A stretch of 64,000 nucleotides of DNA from contig CAWAJU010000006.1 of assembly GCA_963782495.1 (NCBI GenBank), positions 124,001-188,000 on the forward strand, given 5' to 3'. Position 1 is the stretch's first letter, and each line of letters begins with the position of its first letter. The notes below the pieces were generated by a model that was given only the letters and a program-made list of their open reading frames with translations, made no database searches and was not told the DNA's origin. The DNA comes from DASQBT01 sp963782495. Its GTDB lineage: Bacteria > Pseudomonadota > Gammaproteobacteria > Burkholderiales > Thiobacillaceae. A program made the position numbers and the translations under genes. Shown here piece by piece: positions 60,254-64,000 of the stretch.

Positions 60254-61746
60254 AACTCTTCCGGTTCCGCGGCGGCGTCCATCCGGAGGGGCGCAAGCAA
60301 CTCTCGGCCGAGCGCGCCATCCGCGCACTGCCCTTGCCGGAACAACTGTTCATCCCGCTGCAGCAGCATGTGGGCGCGCCTGCAAAACAGGTGGTACAGG
60401 TTGGCGACAAGGTGTTCAAGGGCCAGTTGATAGCCGCCGGCCAGGGGACGGTGTCCGCGCCTGTCCATGCGTCCACTTCGGGAACCGTGATCGCCATCGG
60501 CGACCATCCCGCTCCCCATCCCTCGGGGCTGCCGGTTCCAACCATCACCTTGGCGCCTGACGGCGATGACCGCTGGCTGGAAGCCGATACACCTGCGGAC
60601 CCTTTCTCTCTCTCGCCCGACGAGATTGCGATTCGAGTCGGGGACGCCGGCATCGTCGGCCTGGGCGGCGCCACTTTTCCTTCCGCGGTGAAACTGAATC
60701 TGTCGCGCAAGAACGGAGTGCACACCCTCATCATCAACGGCGGCGAGTGCGAACCTTACCTGACCTGCGACGATCGTCTGATGCGCGAGCGCGCCGCTCA
60801 AATCGTCGAAGGCATACGGCTGATCCAGTATGCGGCAGGGGCCACACGCGCCCTGGTCGGGATAGAGAACAACAAGCCCGAAGCCCTGGCCGCCATGCGC
60901 CAGGCAGCGACGGGAAACGAAGTAATGATTGTCCCGGTGCCGGCCATGTACCCCATGGGTTGGGACAAGCAGATGATCCAGGTGTTGATCGGTAGAGAAG
61001 TTCCGGCCGAAGGTCGCAGCGCAGAGATTGGCGTGCTGGTGCACAACGTCGCAACCGCCTATGCAGTGCAACAGGCCATCCGCCACGGCCGGCCCCTGGT
61101 GTCCCGCGTCATTACCGTGAGCGGCGGGGCGGTGGGCCAACCCTCAAACGTGGAAGCCCCGATCGGCGCGACCGCGCAGAATCTGTTCGATTTTTGTGGC
61201 GGTCTCACAGCTACGCCCGCGCGCGTGGTGCTGGGCGGACCCATGATGGGCCACCAGATTTCCCATCTGCACGTGCCCATGGTGAAAGGCAGCAGCGGCG
61301 TGCTGGCCTTGAATCAGCGTGAAATCGGCCTGACTCAGCCGGCGCCCTGCATCCGTTGTTCCACTTGCGTGCGCGCCTGCCCGGTCGGCCTGCTGCCGCT
61401 GGAGATGATGAGTCACATCCGCGCCGCCGATCTCGGCGCCGCCGTGGGGCTCGGCCTCAAGGATTGCATCACCTGCGGCTCTTGTTCCTACGTCTGTCCG
61501 GCGCATATTCCCCTGGTGCACTACTTCAGCTACGCCAAGGGTGAGCTCGCAGCGCAGGAGAAGGGCAAGCTCAAGCAGGAAGGCACCCGCAAACTCGCCG
61601 CGCAGCGCAACGAACGTCTGGAGCGCATCGTGCGCGAACGCGAGGAAGCGGCGCGCGCCCGTGCGGCGAAAAAAGCAGCGCAGGATGCGGCCAAGGCTGA
61701 AGCTGCGCGAGCATCGGCCAAACAAGAGGAGACCGCGACGACATGA
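60250..61746 (+). CDS. rnfC: Electron transport complex subunit RnfC
   Basis: 498 aa from the ATG at 60250. The FMN and NADH sites of the Nqo1-like fold are in the middle (LGGATFPSAVKLN, LIINGGECEPYLTCDDRLM). Two ferredoxin motifs follow: CIRCSTCVRACP and CITCGSCSYVCP. The C-terminal 60 residues are an Ala/Lys/Glu-rich helical tail of varying length in this family. It probably exchanges electrons with NAD(H). Confidence 0.96.
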   Translation: MKLFRFRGGVHPEGRKQLSAERAIRALPLPEQLFIPLQQHVGAPAKQVVQVGDKVFKGQLIAAGQGTVSAPVHASTSGTVIAIGDHPAPHPSGLPVPTITLAPDGDDRWLEADTPADPFSLSPDEIAIRVGDAGIVGLGGATFPSAVKLNLSRKNGVHTLIINGGECEPYLTCDDRLMRERAAQIVEGIRLIQYAAGATRALVGIENNKPEALAAMRQAATGNEVMIVPVPAMYPMGWDKQMIQVLIGREVPAEGRSAEIGVLVHNVATAYAVQQAIRHGRPLVSRVITVSGGAVGQPSNVEAPIGATAQNLFDFCGGLTATPARVVLGGPMMGHQISHLHVPMVKGSSGVLALNQREIGLTQPAPCIRCSTCVRACPVGLLPLEMMSHIRAADLGAAVGLGLKDCITCGSCSYVCPAHIPLVHYFSYAKGELAAQEKGKLKQEGTRKLAAQRNERLERIVREREEAARARAAKKAAQDAAKAEAARASAKQEETATT

Positions 61747-62819
61747 TCGCGATCACCCACGCTCCCCACGCACACGCGCCCAGCACGGTCGGCAAGGTCA
61801 TGGCCACCGTCATGCTGGCCCTGGTTCCGGCCACCGTGTACGGCTTCTGGCTATACGGCTGGCCGGCGATCAATCTTTGGGCGGTGGCTGTTGTGACTGC
61901 CATTGTCACCGAGGCCCTGGCACTCGAATTGCATCAACGCCCTATCATGCCCGCGCTGTGGGACGGGTCGGCCCTGCTCACTGCCTGGCTGCTGGCCTTG
62001 TCGCTGCCGCCCTTCGCGCCCTGGTGGATCGCTGCGCTGGGTTCGGCGTTCGCGGTCTTGATCGCCAAGCAGGTATTCGGCGGCCTGGGGCAGAACGTGT
62101 TCAATCCGGCAATGGCGGCGCGGGTCATGCTCCTCATCTCGTTTCCTGTGGAAATGACCCAGTGGGCGGCGCCGGCACCGTTGACCGCGTTACAGGCGCC
62201 GGACTTCCACCAAGGACTGGCCATCACCTTCGGCGGCGCACACTGGGATGCCATCACCAGCGCCTCGCTGCTGGGGCATGTGAAAACGGAATTCACGCGT
62301 GGCGTGGACCTGTTTCACAGCCTGCCGGGATACTTCTCGATGACGGATTCGATCTGGGGCCATCGCGCAGGCAGCCTGGGCGAAACTGCTGCGCTGCTGT
62401 TGCTGATGGGCGGCCTGTACCTGGTCGCGCGGCGCATCATCACCTGGCACGCCCCGGTCGCCATGCTGCTGGGCGTCGCCCTTCCAGCGCTCATCGCCCA
62501 TGCGATCAACCCGGCGCATTACCTTGGCGTGCTGCCCCACCTGCTGTCCGGCGGTCTGATGCTGGGTGCCTTTTTCATTGTCACCGACCCGGTCACCTCG
62601 CCCAGTACTCCTGGCGGGCAATTCGTGTTTGGCCTGGGCTGTGGACTGCTCACCTGGATCATCCGCAGCTGGGGCGGCTATCCGGAAGGGGTGGCCTTCG
62701 CCGTGATGTTGATGAACGCCGGTGCGCCGGTCATCGACCGCTACGTCAAGCCCCGCATCTACGGCCGCGACCGCAAGGGCCGCTCGCTGGTGGTGGAAGC
62801 GGCGGGGAAGAAAGGCTGA
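61743..62819 (+). CDS. rnfD: Electron transport complex subunit RnfD
   Basis: 358 aa with about nine to ten membrane helices. The flavinylation segment is TDPVTSPSTPGGQFVFGLGCG, where a Thr carries covalent FMN in homologs. GGLGQNVFNPAMAARVMLL is also conserved. It overlaps rnfC by 4 bases and is 2 bases ahead of rnfG. Confidence 0.96.
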   Translation: MIAITHAPHAHAPSTVGKVMATVMLALVPATVYGFWLYGWPAINLWAVAVVTAIVTEALALELHQRPIMPALWDGSALLTAWLLALSLPPFAPWWIAALGSAFAVLIAKQVFGGLGQNVFNPAMAARVMLLISFPVEMTQWAAPAPLTALQAPDFHQGLAITFGGAHWDAITSASLLGHVKTEFTRGVDLFHSLPGYFSMTDSIWGHRAGSLGETAALLLLMGGLYLVARRIITWHAPVAMLLGVALPALIAHAINPAHYLGVLPHLLSGGLMLGAFFIVTDPVTSPSTPGGQFVFGLGCGLLTWIIRSWGGYPEGVAFAVMLMNAGAPVIDRYVKPRIYGRDRKGRSLVVEAAGKKG

Positions 62820-62821
62820 AG

Positions 62822-63511
62822 ATGAAGTTCGACGACCTGCGCGGCAAGCTTCTCTATCAGGGCATCCTGCTGGGTTCCGTCACCCTGCTCACCGGCGCAG
62901 CGCTCGCCCTGGCCGACCATGCGACGCAGGCCGACATCCAGACCGCCCAGACCAGGGACATGCAACAGTCGCTGGCCCAGGTGCTGCCCGGCCAGTACGA
63001 CAACGATCTGCTCAAGGACACCGTCATGGTTTCCGGCCCCGACGGACCCGTCACGGTTTACCGCGCACGCCGCGCCGGCAAGGTGGAGGCCGTGGTGTTC
63101 CAGGTCCAGGGCCAGGGTTACGCCGGTCCGGTGGTCAGCATGATGGGCGTCGACCGCAACGGCCAGGTGCTGGGGGTACGCGTGATCAAGCACAAGGAAA
63201 CGCCGGGCCTCGGCGACAAGGTTGAACCGGCCAAGAGCGACTGGATCCATGCCTTCGAACACACCTTCTTCGGCGCTCCGCCGGAGGACAAATGGGCGGT
63301 CAAGAAAGACGGCGGCGCCTTCGACCAGTTCTCCGGCGCCACCATCACCCCGCGCGCAGTGGTGAAGTCGGTCAAGGGCGGGCTGGCATTCTTCCGCAAG
63401 GAGAAATCCCGCCTGCTCGACGACAGCAGTGCAACCGCCGCTACAACTGCCGACCCCGGACCGGCCCCAGTGCTTAAGCCCAGGCTTGTCTCAAGAGGAA
63501 CACGAACATGA
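62822..63511 (+). CDS. rnfG: Electron transport complex subunit RnfG
   Basis: 229 aa from the ATG at 62822. One N-terminal helix (LYQGILLGSVTLLTGAALALA) anchors a periplasmic FMN domain. The covalent FMN site is SGATITPRAVV (Thr) preceded by KHKETPGLGDKV. It is in standard order between rnfD and rnfE, overlapping rnfE by 4 bases. Confidence 0.96.
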   Translation: MKFDDLRGKLLYQGILLGSVTLLTGAALALADHATQADIQTAQTRDMQQSLAQVLPGQYDNDLLKDTVMVSGPDGPVTVYRARRAGKVEAVVFQVQGQGYAGPVVSMMGVDRNGQVLGVRVIKHKETPGLGDKVEPAKSDWIHAFEHTFFGAPPEDKWAVKKDGGAFDQFSGATITPRAVVKSVKGGLAFFRKEKSRLLDDSSATAATTADPGPAPVLKPRLVSRGTRT

Positions 63512-64000
63512 GCAATGAATACGCCCGCATCACCCGCGATGGCCTTTGGGACAACAACATCGTGTTCGCCCAGATCCTCGGCTTGTGCCCCACCATGGCC
63601 GTCACCAGCTCGGCCACCAACGGGCTGGGCATGGGGCTGGCCACCACCGCCGTGCTGATTGCCGCCAACGCCCTGGTGTCCAGCGCGCGCAATCTGATCA
63701 GCCCGGACGTGCGCATCCCCGTCTACATTGTGCTCATCGCCACCCTGGTCACGCTCGTGGATGTGGGCCTCAATGCCTGGGCACATGACTTGTACAAGGT
63801 GCTGGGCCTCTACATCGCGCTAATTGTCGCCAACTGCGCCGTGCTTGGCCGCGCCGAGGCCTACGCGGCCAAGGCCGGGGTGGGGCATGCGGCCATGGAT
63901 GGGCTGATGATGGGGCTGGGCTTCACCTTCGCCCTGACCCTGATCGGCGGCGTCCGCGAAGTCATCGGCAGCGGCACCCTGTTTGCCAACGCCCACCTGC
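63508..64000 (+). CDS. rnfE: Electron transport complex subunit RnfE, N-terminal part
   Basis: The first 164 residues are visible before the window ends. The gene starts MSNEYARITRDGLWDNNIVFAQILGLCPTMAVTSSATNGLGMG, with the LGLCP Cys paired with that of RnfA, and continues to VANCAVLGRAEAYA, carrying the second Cys, in a multi-helix membrane protein. It probably completes the complex at the 3' end of the operon, beyond this window. Confidence 0.96.
   Translation, partial: MSNEYARITRDGLWDNNIVFAQILGLCPTMAVTSSATNGLGMGLATTAVLIAANALVSSARNLISPDVRIPVYIVLIATLVTLVDVGLNAWAHDLYKVLGLYIALIVANCAVLGRAEAYAAKAGVGHAAMDGLMMGLGFTFALTLIGGVREVIGSGTLFANAHL

Noticed and set aside
61541..62821. Long N-terminal extension of rnfG through rnfD
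   Set aside because: Arg/His-rich out-of-frame sequence; ATG at 62822 gives a normal RnfG with membrane helix.

Overview
The window is a GC-rich chromosomal segment of a diazotrophic proteobacterium. The gene content points to a betaproteobacterium of the Nitrosomonadales/Gallionellales/Sulfuricellaceae kind: a general secretion pathway operon, a DUF2844/DUF3443 pair, an octaheme HAO-family cytochrome, NifL-NifA control, Rnf, and the mnmG-rsmG-parA-parB-atp block that usually lies beside oriC. This placement is inferred from gene content and protein character, not from a database match.

Layout. 1-7.1 kb: type II secretion operon gspE(partial)FGHIJKLMN. 7.2-10.1 kb: exported proteins (DUF2844, DUF3443 lipoprotein, DUF302). 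10.3-12.4 kb: an octaheme cytochrome c behind a perfect FNR-type box, then a TPR protein. 12.5-19.2 kb: a MutT-ThiE-like fusion, phoU, a ctaG/small ORF/SCO cluster, yggX, and an EAL protein with altered active-site positions. 19.2-22.3 kb: an MMPL/RND exporter with a periplasmic partner. 22.4-33.8 kb, all on the minus strand: mnmG-rsmG-parA-parB-atpIBEFHAGDC. 33.8-36.8 kb: three parS sites, a 73-bp direct repeat, a MarR regulator and the 5-oxoprolinase genes pxpBCA. 36.9-39.3 kb: a secreted protein, an M48 protease with TPR, and a lipoprotein. 39.3-42.3 kb: draT, a SIR2-like protein, a hemerythrin and a cysteine-less DsrC/TusE-like protein, divergent from nif. 42.3-48.1 kb: nifHDK, nifT, ferredoxin, nifY and a small nif protein. 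48.3-51.3 kb: modABC and an acetyltransferase. 51.3-55.6 kb: an accessory stretch with two MITE-like elements, a TlpA-type thioredoxin, a GAF protein and an AT-richer secreted protein. 55.6-58.7 kb: nifLA (minus). 58.9-64 kb: rnfABCDGE (rnfE cut by the window end).

How it works together. modABC supplies molybdate, nifHDK encodes nitrogenase, and NifY and the ferredoxin assist cofactor insertion and electron transfer. Rnf uses the ion gradient to drive low-potential electrons to nitrogenase. NifL/NifA senses redox and nitrogen status. NifA-type upstream sites (TGT-N10-ACA) plus sigma-54 -24/-12 elements stand before both nifH and rnfA, tying the two operons into one regulon. DraT would switch NifH off by ADP-ribosylating the arginine visible in its CAGRG motif. 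No draG is in the window. The least understood module is draT-SIR2-hemerythrin-DsrC-like, which combines NAD-linked and O2-binding folds next to nifH.
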